Source: Miscanthus floridulus
Taxonomy: Eukaryota > Streptophyta > Magnoliopsida > Poales > Poaceae
Assembly (NCBI RefSeq): GCF_019320115.1
Contig: NC_089598.1
Location: 24,457,585 to 24,521,584 of the forward strand
Length of the DNA: 64,000 bases
Reading direction: 5' to 3'
Part shown: one piece after another, positions 29,881 through 42,225 of the stretch
How the letters are laid out: each line of letters starts with the position of its first letter
Numbering within the stretch: the first letter of the stretch is position 1
Notes under the pieces: generated by a model
Database searches by the model: none
What the model saw: the letters and a program-made list of their open reading frames with translations, nothing else
What the model was told of the DNA's origin: nothing
Program-made: the position numbers and the translations under genes

Positions 29881-32800
29881 CTGGCTAAACGTAAGTAACC
29901 GTACGTCGCTTCTATCCCTGTGCTGACTCCTGCACGCTACTGACCCATGGTTTCCCACTGCGACTAGTTTCCAGCGCAGACTGTTCGGCATGAGGATAGG
30001 GTCCTGGCCGTTCGGACCCAATGAATCCCGGGCATAGTCAGCCTAAGAAACATCGAACTTGTTTAGTTCGTGAATTCAAAACACACTAGATAATGTAGCA
30101 CTATAAAAAAAATTTCTATTACGATTGGCCTAAAATAAGAGACATATGTGGCGAGTGACGACGTGACATCGATATTGCAAGACTTAAGGGACGTCTAGTG
30201 AACTGTCCTAGGACACATGTCTCGCCCTCCTGGTACCATATTTTTGCATTTGCAACTTCTCATCATTCGAACTTTCGATATTGAATTTAAATTCTTCAAA
30301 GCATTAAATGGAAATAGACAATTGTTAAGTAGAAAACCAAATTCCAGTTAGGAGGAATTAATAATTCAACAGCACATCCTTCTCGTGAGGAGCCCGAAAT
30401 TAGGTGAGATGAGTGCTCAATATAAGGTTTCTTTGGGCTTTTCCTTTGCATCGGTGGAGGCATGAGGCTGACGATTAGACTCTGATGATGGAGCATCACA
30501 CAGGATTGGGTGGCAGAGCACATGTTTTATGACGCCTAGGTTTTCGACATCATGATTATATGTTGCAAGAAACAGTTAAAAGAGAGAATATCCAGCTACT
30601 TCAATACACGGGTTTCACCGGCCGCGCCTAGCAAAGTAGCAAGTGGTGTGGGAACTACACACAAATTGTCAATATCTACAAAAATTCTCGAATGCACTAG
30701 ATGTCACAATAAATAGTCTCAAATATGATTGAGTCACCGATGTTTTCTGAACCAATGATCTTTAAAAGAAAAGAATTATTGTAATCTATTATAAATAAGG
30801 GTACTTAAGTAATTGTCACTTCTATTATCTTTGTTCTTTGAACGTCGTCCTCTTTGGTCCGCCAGTTGTTGGCCGCCGGTCTGCAAGGGCTCATCGCCTT
30901 GCTTCTAATCACTGCCGCAGCTGCAGGGTCCAGGGCTCACCACTACCCTTCCAACAAAGTGAAACAGAGGAGTTCCCCGTAGTCTAGCAGCAACTCTCCA
31001 TGGCCTCTCACACACCCGACGTCCTCCAGCTGCAGCTCCAGAAGCCTGGGCATCGCCCATGCACAAGTCAGAAGCCTGGCCATCGCCTGGCCAAGTATGG
31101 CTTCAGGGAAGCAATTGTCTGGACCAGCGATCGAGGTGCCTCTCGTCCTCATCGCCACTGGAGATCGATGGTCGCCGGTCGGGACGGGATTCGGCATCAC
31201 GGCACCGGCCATCTGGTCATCGCCGGTCGGGCCGGTTATACGTGTGACAAGTTCTACCGAATGAAAATACCATTATACCCTTTTAATAAATGTGAAGATC
31301 AGTTCCTAGCCCACTAAATTTAAGTTGCGGCACACGACTTAAGTTCCTTTTATTAGGTTCCTCTATATTTTTAACCATTAGATCTAAACGAATGAAAGGC
31401 TCACATTATTTACAAGCACCGTAAAATTTCTCCTTATTTTGAGGCATTACAAGTGTGTATGGATAAATTTGAAGATTAGATGATGTAAATAGGCTACCTC
31501 TTTAAGCTAACGCATGGCTCTCGGTACCCAATAAGTAGTCGAGGAGCCCATTGTCTTGTTTGGAATGGTCCAGAGACTTCAAACGAAGACCCTAAGTTAG
31601 GGGGCAAAATCGGCCGCATGACATCAGAATATCAGATATATTATCAGGCTTCCATGTTCTAACATTTTATTTGACAGGAAGTGCACTACTAATTTCAGTT
31701 CACTTTGCTGAACAAGACCCTGCACGCACCCCTTGTCCCAATTAACGCATTACGCTTGCCGTGCCACTGTCAAAATTGTTGGGAAAATTAAACCCATCGA
31801 ATGATTCATTTGATTCTGATCTTACACGCGTAAGTTGCACTGATGCTGGCTAGTGAGTTCTGTCTGATCTATCGGCGCAAGAATGCAACGTAGCAGCCGA
31901 AGAAACCGAGGCCATGTTCACCTGGAAATAGGAATCCGCAGACATCGACATCGTCGCTCAGTCGTCGCTCAGACAACTACAAGTCGAGTACTCCAAAGGT
32001 GGATCGTTGTGTATTCCATTAATAAAAAGTATATGTTGCAAGAGCAAGACTATAGCTAGCGACAATCTGCACAGACAGGCCACAGGTCCTGAAAAAGATC
32101 GAGGTCAATTTTTAGCTTTTTCTTCCAATCGTGTGTGTTTTGCACTAGCACGAATGTACTAGTAGTAGCAGCAGTCCGGCCTGATCAGTTCGCTCGTCCT
32201 TTGTCGGTCCTGTGGAGAAACCACCATCGCCACGGCGGGCCATCTCCACCCCCCTGCTGAGCAAAACGGAACTCCCTTTTGTTTTGCAGAAAAGCCAGGA
32301 GGAGGCCGGCCCGGCCGGTCACTTGTGTTGGCAGTGGTGGATTCCACTTCCTCCGGCGCGGCACGGCTAGTCGTAGAAGCTAGCGTATCCCCGGAGGAGA
32401 CTGTCGTCGTCTTCTCATTTATTTGCTAGCTTTTGCGTTGGTTTCGTCGACGTCGCACCGAGTGCGCGATGTGTAATAATGGAGAGCAAAAAGAAGCTGC
32501 TGCCGTCGACGACTCGGCGGTTCGTCGGATCGCGCGGGCGCTATACGTGATTCTCACAGGAATAAGCTGAGCGACGAGTCGCCAGTGTGACGTCTGGTCC
32601 GCCGCGGCGGCGCTACGAGCGAGAATGTTGTTGCTCAGTTTGGTCAATATATTACTTCCACAGTCAGCTGCAGATGATGCACCTTCATTCACACGATGAT
32701 TTAGCTGACCCCAATAAAAAATATGGCATCATTGTTGTCCAGATGCATAATTTAGTCCCTGCTCTACTTCCATCAAACATGAGACAAAATTCTGCCAAAT

Positions 32801-33084
32801 ACTCCGAATCCAACATGATGCCTAGCAGTAGATCATGGCAGTAAGAGAATGGATGAGCTAGTCGGCTATATTGCTTCTCTGATACAAACAAGAGCTCAAT
32901 CACTGTATTTTCCTCTTTACAGTTTCATTCCAAAGTAGTTCAAGGGCAAGAGATATACCCAGATTTCAGCCGAAGCACAAAAGAACTACCTTTGGTGATC
33001 TCATTGGTATAGTCATATCTCATTGGTATAGTCTTTCTTCTGAAAAAGAAGTATTGGTATAGACACAAGAAACTATAAAAAATC
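29881..33084. other. Intergenic stretch, no supported gene
   Basis: Two GC-richer islands at about 30840-31260 and 32160-32620 have overlapping frames on both strands but no recognisable domain or convincing splice structure. They may be gene fragments. The rest, including the sequence 3' of the O-fucosyltransferase-like gene from 32700, is AT-rich with nothing supported. Confidence 0.45.
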
Positions 33085-35012
33085 TTAGTGCTCTATTCTG
33101 CACATGCATTCTGGACATCGTGGATGTCTAAATATGCTTCTTGCAACAGGCCTCTCATGAACTTGCTTAGTTTGCTGTATGAGTTTTCTTACTCTACTTT
33201 CAAATTCATTCCACTCAATCGTGGCATTCTTCACAAGTATGCTGGCTAGCCGGCGCTTGTTTGGCCTTATTGTGGGAAGGTCCCCACCACCATAGTACAT
33301 GCGGTAACCTTGAACAAGAGAAGAGAATTGACTTCCTGGGTCAGTCATAGCAAATGCATCGGCAGCTGCACATGCAATGAAGTCCAGGGCCGCCAACTGC
33401 AAACCAGAGGAGCACAAAGAAATTATTCAATTAAGCGTAGGCATAGTTCACAAGATACTAATGTAAATTAGCAAATGTCACAACCATTTTCTTATCCTTC
33501 ATGTCACTCTTGCGGTTACTGGTTTACTACTCATATGAATTAAATCTAAATTGAGAGCAGAAAATAAAATTAGCACTTCTGTTACTGGTTTGCTGCCCAC
33601 ATGAATTACCTCTAAAGAGAGCAGAAAATAAAATTAGCACTTCCTGACATTTCACCTTTTAGCCTCTATGTATGTGACAGCAGTTTGAGGACATAATCTA
33701 TCAGTCAATCTACAAACAAATAATCAGGTAGATACTACCTGAATTTTCTATTTGGGTGCTTATTTTCTATGTTTTACATGCTAACACTGTCTATATATCT
33801 TTTCTACCTAAATCATGCAAGAAGAGATCACATGACAATATGACATATCTCAAGGAAATTTACCTGAGATGAGAAGTTCCTAAATGGTTCAAGCTCTGAT
33901 GGAGACAGAAGGGTTTCTTTAGTTACTAAAGCAGGATAAAGACGACTTAGACATCCTATCCTTCCCTCCATAAATTTCAGCGCCTGCAATGTATATATTT
34001 GTGCTGCGCTTGAAACCAATAGCAGCAAGCATAAGCACAGCCTCTTCAGGTGCAAGGGGACATTTGCCTTCAGACCATAAGAAAGTAGCAGAGGGCAACC
34101 TAACAAGATACCGTTCTGTCAAAAATGCTCGTTGATTAAAAATAGCCAGCAACAGATCAATATTAGGATGCCATTTTTGTTTAATGTGGTGTATTGTCAT
34201 GTAATGCAGAACTGCAAACATACTTTGTCGTCTTCTTGAGTTCTGACAGAACAGGAAAGTGAATTTGGCGATAAGCTTCAAGTTTGTCTTCCTCATCTTT
34301 GCCACCACCAAAGTAACACAATGAGTATGCAACCATATCAATCTCAAACCGGAGATGAACAGCCAGATATTTGGATGCATCACTCTTGTTCACACTGGGG
34401 TCAAACTTGATGGCAAACTGGCCTAAAAGATTATCCTTCAAAGGCGACGAAGAGGCCCTATGGCCATGCAACCTCTCTACAAGAACTGCACCAGTTTCTT
34501 GAATTTTGTGTACAAAGCGAAGAGCATGAAAATTACATCTGCATCGCAATCTCTGTGGAACAGTAACCATAGAGTCAGAGCATGCACTTGTTTTTTTTTC
34601 CTTATGGGAGGAACAGAACAAAGAGAAGAAAACAGCAGCACAGTAACCAATATTCATCTGTAGTACTATCAGCTGAGTCATTCATATCTTGACAGTTCAT
34701 CATATAAGTTAGACTAGTGTACTAAAGGCTTCTATAACACTGATACCAAAATAACCATTTCCCGTCCCAGTAAAAGTGTAAATGCATCATAGAGTTTAGT
34801 GTCAAATAATCATATCTTGACAGATCAGCAAGTAAGTTACACTAGAGTACTACACCATTCTAAACAATGATACTAAAATAACAATTTCCTATCTCAGTAG
34901 GAGTGTAAACACATCATAGTGGGAAACAGTTCAAGAAAATTAACAAACTCTGATATGCGGATAAATGGTATTGGTAGCAATCAGCACAATATGGCAACTC
35001 CAGTAAAAAGTA

Positions 35013-35280
35013 CTCCCTCCGTCCCAAAATAAGTCCCCATCTCGCATTTCAAGGTGTCAAACAATCTCAATTTTGACCGATATATACAAAAAAAAAAGTA
35101 CTAATATTTGTGATACCGGATAAACATCATTAGGTTAATTACATCATATATTTTCATAGTAAACCTATTTGGATTTTGGAGATACAAATTTTGATACTAT
35201 TTTCTATAGACTTCGTAAAAGTTGAGATTGGTTGCCTATTCAAAATGCTGAGTTGGAGACTTATTTTGGGACGGAGTGAG
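35013..35280. repeat. Stowaway MITE in intron 7 of the O-fucosyltransferase-like gene
   Basis: 268 bp with ends CTCCCTCCGTCCCAAAATAAG and, inverted, CTCACTCCGTCCCAAAATAAG, flanked by TA (35011-35012, 35281-35282). This is the standard Stowaway terminus and target site of Tc1/mariner-type MITEs. Confidence 0.93.
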
Positions 35281-36911
35281 TATGAGTGTACTAGAAGTCT
35301 AGAACAGGTGCAGCTGAATATTTTCTTATGACAAACAATATCTTTATGAATACATAAATAGGTCAATAATGGTACTGCATAGTAGATTTGTCTCAGAAAA
35401 TACATTCCTACTGTCACAATTTTATTAGATTCTACAGATATATCACAATAAATTGGCAACCCAAATGATGTTAAAGAGAACATTTCAGTGTCCAAAATGA
35501 ACTTACGTCCCATGACTAGTTGGAGTAATACCTGAAGGTCAGAAGGTATTGGGTCAAAAGATAAGCGATTGCCAAATCCTATAAAGTGAACAACTCTGTT
35601 TCTCAGTAAAATTGGCAGTATTTTTTTCACGTATAAACTGGGCTTTGCCTCTTTCATGACATCTGTATCATTAACCTGCAGAGGAAAAGTTAAACAATAA
35701 TGAATTACAAATTTATCTTTCTAACAATGTACTTTCTATAACTGACAAAACTGAGGTTAGTTACTTACAAGGCTACCGATTGCCTCCAAGTCTAATGACT
35801 GCAGCTCTACTGGAAGATCCTTTACAATCTGAATATCAGATTTCAGATATTTGATAAAATAATCCTCCTGATATATATCGCCAAACTGACTAAGATATTG
35901 AACTCAATTTGTCATTTATGGAGAATATAATAATCAGTTATTGAAATAAGCTATCTGAAACATTAAACGTAAGTTGTATTTAAAAAAATGTGTACCTTTT
36001 GTCCAGCCACACATTACTGTACAAGAATTTTGGGAGGACAAGAGTTGCATTGAGCAACCGCGAGATTGTAACTGCATTACAAATCTGTTAAACAGAAGAA
36101 GGAAAAAGAAGATTGAAATCAATGGCATAACTGCGAAACCAATTCACGCACCAAAAAAATGAATTACTTCTCCAAGCAGATTTGCTAAGATTGCCAGCAA
36201 TGTTAAGGATGTTAGTAGATTACTGAACTACTCACCACAACGCTTTGCTAGGTTTATGCCACCATTCACACTGATCATGATGTAGCCTTTGGTTCCCTCT
36301 TCAATTACGAAGAATAGATGTCAAAGAAACAAGGCACTGGATCAAACATATGCTGGAAATATGAAAATTAAACCAATGCCACTATCAAGATAAATGCACA
36401 CCGATAACATCGAGAAACATAAATCAGCAACTACCTGAGGCTTTCCAATCCCTTTGGTCAGAACACGGTCTCCACATAGTAGCATTTATCGGCTCTTCCC
36501 ACAAATTCTTAGGTTCAGGCCTGGTCTCTGCCTAGGTAATTAGCATTACACATTATGTCATTACCAAACACATATTTCAACGTGCATGTACGTGCAATAT
36601 ATGGCCAGTTTAGAATATGTAAAGAGCATGTAGCTGCCTTTATTAATGTTACCTCTGCCAAAGCAAGCAACCGGGTGAGCATAACCCTATGTGCCCTCTT
36701 CCCCTTAGCAGCACCAGCCACCTCTTCCTTAAAACATTTCAGTAATAAAAACCATGCATTAGAAATAATGTACATAAACACCAAAAGCAGGCAACGGTTG
36801 CCATGGCAACCAAGAATTACATTATCATAATACAGTACTCTATCCATTTCTTTTAATAAGGCAAATTAGGATATGAGGAAGTCTTTCAAGGTATACTTTG
36901 ACCATTAATTT

Positions 36912-37079
36912 AAAGGGGCGTACCCAGTGCAGAGAGCTCCCGCTCTGTGCGGGGTCTAGGGAAGGGTGTTAGTGGCAAGCCTTACCCTCACCTGTGCAAT
37001 GCGAGGAGACCGCGACTCGAACCCGGGACCTTCCGGTCACAGGCGGTAAGACTCTACCGCTTACACCAAGCCCACCCTT
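36912..37079 (-). repeat. tRNA-derived SINE, copy 2
   Basis: Minus-strand box A lies at about 37057-37068 (TGGTGTAAGCGG) and box B at 37013-37023 (GGTTCGAGTCG). The body ends GCACTGGGTACGCCCC. It is very close to 12623-12791. It lies in intron 1 of the O-fucosyltransferase-like gene, in the same orientation as the gene, and is inserted beside a Stowaway-like remnant (36842-36911). Confidence 0.85.
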
Positions 37080-37129
37080 GAGCATATATATGAAAAAGGT
37101 AATCATGCATGTATTAATTAGGCAGATAT

Positions 37130-37822
37130 TAAGGTTTCAGAAATGCTATAGCACAGTTCTTGGCTAGAATGGTAAAGCCCCAAAGGATCTGGCTCCAAGT
37201 CTGTATCCACTTGCATGGAGAAAGAAGACATCAGTCAGGGATGATGTGACCAACCATAACTGGACAAGGGGTCTTTGGACTTTGGAGAATGGAATCAGTA
37301 CAGCAAATGGCAGAATTTATTCATCTTTGGGACCTTGTTCAGCAGGTTCAGCTATCTAACCAGGGAGACAAAATTGAATGGAAATGGACAGCAAATGGAG
37401 AATATAGTGCTAAATCGGCATATTTAATCCAATTCAGGGGATCCCACTGCACATTCAATGCAAAATCTATCTGGAAGGCGCATGCTGAAGGAAAAGCATG
37501 GCTCCATGTTCAAGCAAAGATTCTAACTGGCGACAGTTTGGCCAAAGCGGAATTGGCCCTGCAACCCTGTGTTTATCAGTTTATGTGGTCAAGAACCTGA
37601 ATCGGCGACACATCTTTGCCTCCAATGCCCGTTTGATAAAGGAGAGATTCATCTCAGGAGGCGTGCATGTGGACATCCTTGGGTAGATTAATAATGGCTT
37701 GCTTTACTGAGAATATGTGTCAAGTTCTATCTATTATTATGTAACAACTTTTGTAAAACTCTGTTTTGCTTCTTCTCCTTAAATGATATGGTAGTGCTCC
37801 TGCAGTTTAGTTTAAAAAAAAA
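37130..37822 (+). mobile_element. LINE 3' fragment with zf-RVT domain and poly(A)
   Basis: The frame at 37289-37600 reads as the zf-RVT region at the end of L1-type LINE ORF2: IEWKWTANGEYSAKSAYLIQF, then IWKAHAEGKAW, then LTGDSLAKAELAL with stops after. It is followed by untranslated sequence and an A run at about 37811-37821. The 5' part (endonuclease and reverse transcriptase) is absent. It is inserted antisense in intron 1 of the O-fucosyltransferase-like gene. Confidence 0.82.
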
Positions 37823-38358
37823 GGTCATGGTTCCTAAGAGATCGATAAATTTCCATTGGGACAGTGGATGCAGTAATCAACATTCAGTAGCGGTACGCAG
37901 GATTTTGCCCATCTTTTCGAATCTACACATGTTAAAAAAAAACACAGCTCAAATCTTTAGTTTTGTGATGCCACTGTATTCTACTAGTAGATGAGAAGAA
38001 AAAAGGGAAAAGAAAACTAGAAAGGGAGTTTTGTTGCACTACAGGGGTCCAGGGTTCACTAACTACATTCCGAGATTGGGATCATTGAGCTCTTCTAGTC
38101 AAGTCGAGCTTTCCTCTCAAATCTAAATTAAAAAAGAAAAGTCTAGTCAAAACTTCGGCGCGCGCGGCAATCATAAATCCTAATCCAGTGCTTCTTGATC
38201 TTTTCAGTTTCATTAAGTTCTGATGCGCATCAGACCCTTACCTCTCTTGTAAGAAAGTAGTACACGAAGAGTACACAAGGTATAGTAGCAATAAGCCAAC
38301 AATACCTCACTTTTTTTTTCTCAGCAAGCCTGTTGCCCAACACCAAGAAATTCGTCAT

Positions 38359-38775
38359 CCTAAATCTGTACATCACATGATCAGTGATCTCCTTTAATTT
38401 TCTTATAAGCAGATGGTCAGATCTATAAGTGACAGATTCCAACCTTTTTCCTACAAAATAATCGGACTGCTGTGTACTGTCAATGTGAAAGGAAGTACCT
38501 ATCGAGTCCAAAATACGCCGAACGAGCAAAATTTGCAGAAGATGCAGCAGACCAAAGCGAGGAATGAAACCTGAGACAGAGAGGCCAGAGGAAGGACACT
38601 CACTGGGCAAACCTGCCGCGGTGCTAGCCCCGGCGGCCGGGCGGCCGGCGAGCGTAGGACGCCGCTCCGAGAGGCGGAGAGGGGCTCGGGCAAGCTGCCC
38701 GTGAGCCCCTCTGATGCGGAGACCCGGAGTTGACGTGGAGCATGGAGTCGTCGTCTCCTGGCACCAAAATTTATA
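38359..38775 (-). promoter_or_regulatory. 5' untranslated and promoter region of the O-fucosyltransferase-like gene
   Basis: A possible 5'-UTR intron runs from a donor near 38502 (GATAG-GTACTT) to an acceptor near 38455 (TTTTGTAG). Upstream the sequence is GC-rich (38600-38740), as in a grass CpG-rich promoter. A fold-back element abuts it at 38776. Confidence 0.4.
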
Positions 38776-39430
38776 GGGGGAATTCTTTACGTGCTATTAA
38801 AAAAGATCGCAATGCTCTGTGTGTCACTGAAAAAGTTTAGCGGTCTTCAACGTCACTGTTTCAATTTTTTCGTGGCCTCCATGCCACTTCGGTCACTTTG
38901 GGCTTTAACGCCGTCAAACTGTAGGTGTGAAAAGACAAAAATGCTCTTCAGTGTAAATGTCAATAATTTTTTTTAGCATCTTAACGACTTCAAATGAAAA
39001 AACTCAAAACTAGAAAGTTGTAGATCTCGTATAATTTTCATATAAAAATTATTTTTATTTAATTTCGCAAAAAAAATAATATGATTTTTCTAGGATATAT
39101 TAATCATATCAAATCATATTTTTTTACAGAATTAAATGAAAATAATTTTTATATAAAAATTATAGATCTCGACGAGATCTACATCTTTCTAGTTTTGAGT
39201 TTTTTCATATGAAGTCGTTAAGATGCTCAAAAAAATTAATGGCATTTTTACACTTAAGGGCATTTTTGTCTTTTTACACCTGCAGTTTGACGACGTTAGA
39301 GCTCAAACTGACGGAAGTGGTATGGAGGGCACGAAAAAGTTGAAGCAGTGGCGCTGAAGACCGTTGAACTTTTTCAGAGACACATAGGACATTGCGATCT
39401 TTTTTTTAATAGCACGTAGAGAATTGTCTC
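38776..39430. mobile_element. Fold-back MULE-type MITE with 9-bp target duplication
   Basis: 655 bp that are one large inverted repeat. The arms of about 300 bases begin GGGGGAATTCTTTACGTGC and GAGACAATTCTCTACGTGC and match through GCTATTAAAAAA, GATCGCAATG, AAAAACTCAAAACTAGAAAG and TAGATCTCG. Exact AAATTTATA repeats flank it (38767-38775 and 39431-39439), and a 9-bp duplication points to Mutator-type mobilisation. It has no gene. It lies about 420 bases upstream of the start codon of the O-fucosyltransferase-like gene. Confidence 0.92.
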
Positions 39431-39839
39431 AAATTTATAATGGTGGCAAGGCTAGTGGAGTGGAGGCACCAATCATTCTGGCAAGAGAGAGGATGACACA
39501 TATATCACGGATTCACGGTAATGGGTGTTGTGGCCTTGTAGAGTTGTAGTCCTGATTCCTCAAATTGATTCTCCACTGCTTCATGTTCGTAATGGTCCTC
39601 TAGCAGATGCAACATCAGTTGGCCTCCCGCCTTCGTAATCTTCACCATTTCAAAAACAGTCTGATCCTTGTTGATGATTAAATTTTGATTATAACTTGTT
39701 TACAGCGATTTATGCTCTACTAGAAATACACTAATACAGGAGGTGCTCTCTTCCGTATACAACTGGGTGGATAGTTTCGAGTCAATTCCTTGAAATTCAG
39801 GACGAGCAAATGACGCATCAAAAACAATATTTGGTGCAT
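39431..39839. other. Intergenic stretch, no supported gene
   Basis: No domain, RNA gene or clear repeat is seen in this interval. Confidence 0.45.
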
Positions 39840-39960
39840 TTTTCTGCGATAACTTAGCTGGAAAATACTGTTCCGGCTGAATTATTATGAGAGAAAAACA
39901 TTATTCCGGCTAAAAAAACAAGCCAAACAAGTCGAATATGAGACAAGCCAAACAGGGCCA
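39840..39960. repeat. Short MITE, GTTCG-type family, copy 4
   Basis: GGAAAATACTGTTCCGGC, TGAGAGAAAAACATTATTCC and the end AAGCCAAACAGGGCC are family hallmarks. The left terminus is degenerate. A short remnant of the same family lies at 40202-40259 (GGAACAGTATTTTTCGC, AGCGAACAGGG). Confidence 0.65.
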
Positions 39961-40259
39961 AGATCGCTTTGCTTCAGCTACAGACGTCTTCTACTTGCCT
40001 TTCCATGTTGCCCCGAGGCCGAAAATTAAGAAAATGAACGCTTGCGTAACAGAAGTGTAAAACAAACTTCTATCGTGTGTAAAACGTATGTGTTGAGCTG
40101 TATACGCATTTGCAGGTCGAAAAGACACCTGGACTTTTTAACACCGGCACCAGGGCCAACCATTGCGCAGCAACACTCAGACCGTTACACCACATTTCAA
40201 CCACGGAACAGTATTTTTCGCTAATTCAGCTAAGCAATTACAGCATAAGCGAACAGGGT

Positions 40260-42225
40260 GATCATCAAGTGGCAACATCTCATAAGTTAATTCATTTGCT
40301 TAAGAATACAGACATGTCCATCACAGACCAAAGCATTTCAAATTTTAGCATAACTCGCAAGTTAAATGCTCAATCACAACAGAAGCAACCATCTAAAAAA
40401 GTAAAACCACAGATCTGTATATGTTGGAGGCAAACAATTGAACCATACACAAAACAAGCTTGACAAAAGCAAATGTTTTCTTATGCTAATCAAGTCGTGT
40501 TATTATTAATTCCGTAATTCCTACAACCTCACACGGCTCTTAAAGAATCATCTTTTCTGCCACCCCCCCCCCCCCCCCAAAAAAAACAAACACCTACTCT
40601 GCACCCCCAAAAATAAACACCTACTCTGCACCCAAAAAAATAAACGGTGACATAGAGGAGCACCTCTTTGCTTGCTCATATAAAAATGGGCGATAGATCC
40701 ATTAAATCTAATCTAAGGTGGAGGTGTAATTGGAGTTCCAGCCGTACAAATCAAGGAGGCCCTAGTTGCCATATTCAACATCTACTGACCAAAGGAAATA
40801 AAGGCAGCAGGCAATTTCCCAAGCATGTCTTGTGAAACTAACCATGCTGAGATTCACAAAAATCTAGAAGCACGTCCAAAATACAGAGCAAGTAATTTCA
40901 CAAGCGTGTCTTGTGAAACTAATCATGCTGAGATTCACAAAAATCTAGAAACAGGTCCAAAATACAGCACCAGCACACTAAAATTTCAGTTATCAAAGAA
41001 AACAGGTGGACAAAATTATATTTATGGATTTAAAGCAACAAGTTGAACAATATTCATAAAACAGAAGCAACATTCTACAAAAACATCATCAATAGCCACA
41101 AGGCTTAGTGTTGTTATATTAACAAATTCTCGTATCAATACAGTAATAAAAATTCCACTGACAATACTTCGATCAACAACAGATCACTATTTACTTCTAC
41201 CATAGAAAGATTTCAGCCTTTAATGATGAGTTTAAAACCAAGTCATTTTAAACAACTTCTTTAATGAAACACAATTAAACAACTAGATTAAAGCAAGCCA
41301 AGTTTGCTATAGAAACAAAGAAGGCAACGTATGAGGTGCAAACTAACCAACCTATGATTTTTTTGCGCTTAAGCCCCCCACCCGCCGGTCTTTTTTTTTT
41401 ACACTTAAGCCCCCTCACCCCATCCATTGGATCAACATCTAGTGGTCCTGATTGGTAGTTTCCAAGTTTGCCCACGTTTGCATAGGTTGGTTGGTTTGCA
41501 CCTGATATGTTGCCAACAAAGAAATGAAAATACCACAGTGCTGATGACATGGAGGACAAGTGTATGGCAAATACTAAAGTCAAAATGCTATGCTATAACA
41601 AAAACATAATTTAATCTGAGGTTATTGTAATACTAGAAAGTAAACCCAATTCCAAGTAAAGTTTGTGTTCAATAGAGGCAAACAAATATGGCCAATTCAG
41701 TACACTAAAAATGCACTAATTGAATTGAAAATGTGTAGCTAAATCTCATCGGATTGATAAGACTTCATCCACCCAAATCACAGTAGGCCCTAGCTAACAG
41801 CCACACACCTAGGCAGCATTGAATTGTATAGCAAATTAAAGGAATGAAATCCAAACAAATTTAATCTGCATAGGACACAATGAACCTAACAGCAACACCA
41901 AATTAAATATAGATTTGTAAGCATGCAATTTAGATACAAGACACAAATCACAAATCCCTGTCACATGCACACATTAAAGATAACAAGCAGTCAAACAAAA
42001 AAGGTAGGAACATCTCATAGTAACTTATAAAATATCTTAAGACTTCATTGGCGCGAGAATATAAATCTCATGTCCATCACACGCAGAGCGACACTTCAGA
42101 ATTTATAGCATAATAGACGAGTTCAAAACTTAACCGCCACAGAAGCAACAAAAGATCTAAAAGAAGTTTAACATAGTACGAATGGCAGTGCGATCAAGAG
42201 GCAACCACGGGGATCAGCGGGAAGC
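40260..42225. other. Intergenic stretch with short repeats
   Basis: Holds a 16-base poly-C run (40563-40578) with two CACCTACTCTGCACCC units after it, an 81-bp tandem duplication (40811-40970), and two GCTTAAGCCCCC/ACTTAAGCCCCC blocks at 41366-41413. The last part is the 3' flank of the eS17 gene. No other gene is supported. Confidence 0.6.
40811..40970. repeat. 81-bp tandem duplication
   Basis: GCAATTTCCCAAGCATGTCTT at 40811 recurs as GTAATTTCACAAGCGTGTCTT at 40892, followed in both by GTGAAACTAA, CATGCTGAGATTCACAAAAA and GTCCAAAATACAG. Confidence 0.85.

Larger units (their letters stand above)
33085..38358 (-). pseudogene. Protein O-fucosyltransferase-like gene (GT106 family) with frame-breaking indels
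   Basis: Ten exons fit GT-AG sites: 38358-38242, 36727-36653, 36531-36435, 36298-36236, 36084-35996, 35889-35769, 35675-35532, 34552-34224, 34099-33864 and 33396-33085, about 527 residues in all. Exon 1 encodes a type II anchor (VRYCWLIATIPCVLFVYYF). Later exons carry family hallmarks: LLNATLVLPKFLYSNVW, FGDIYQEDYF, the nucleotide-sugar motif [36 protein letters not shown] and RPNKRRLA, ending CPECMC. Such proteins sit in the Golgi and are thought to transfer fucose or similar sugars. Two indels break the frame: one extra base near 36249 in exon 4 and a non-triplet change near 33945 in exon 9. All splice sites and the rest of the code are clean, so this is either a recent pseudogene or an assembly-error case. 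Intron 1 holds a SINE and a LINE tail; intron 7 holds a Stowaway MITE. Confidence 0.85.

Noticed and set aside
30840..32650. Gene candidates in GC-richer islands
   Set aside because: Frames are short, open on both strands, and none shows a domain or a convincing exon chain.
36842..36911. Separate Stowaway MITE before SINE copy 2
   Set aside because: Only one end-like side (CTATCCATTTCTTTTAATAAGG to GACCATTAATTTA) is present; too incomplete to call.
12720..37070. tRNA genes at 12730-12790 and 37000-37070
   Set aside because: Boxes A and B are present but no cloverleaf can be folded, and both are joined to the same non-tRNA body; they are SINE heads.
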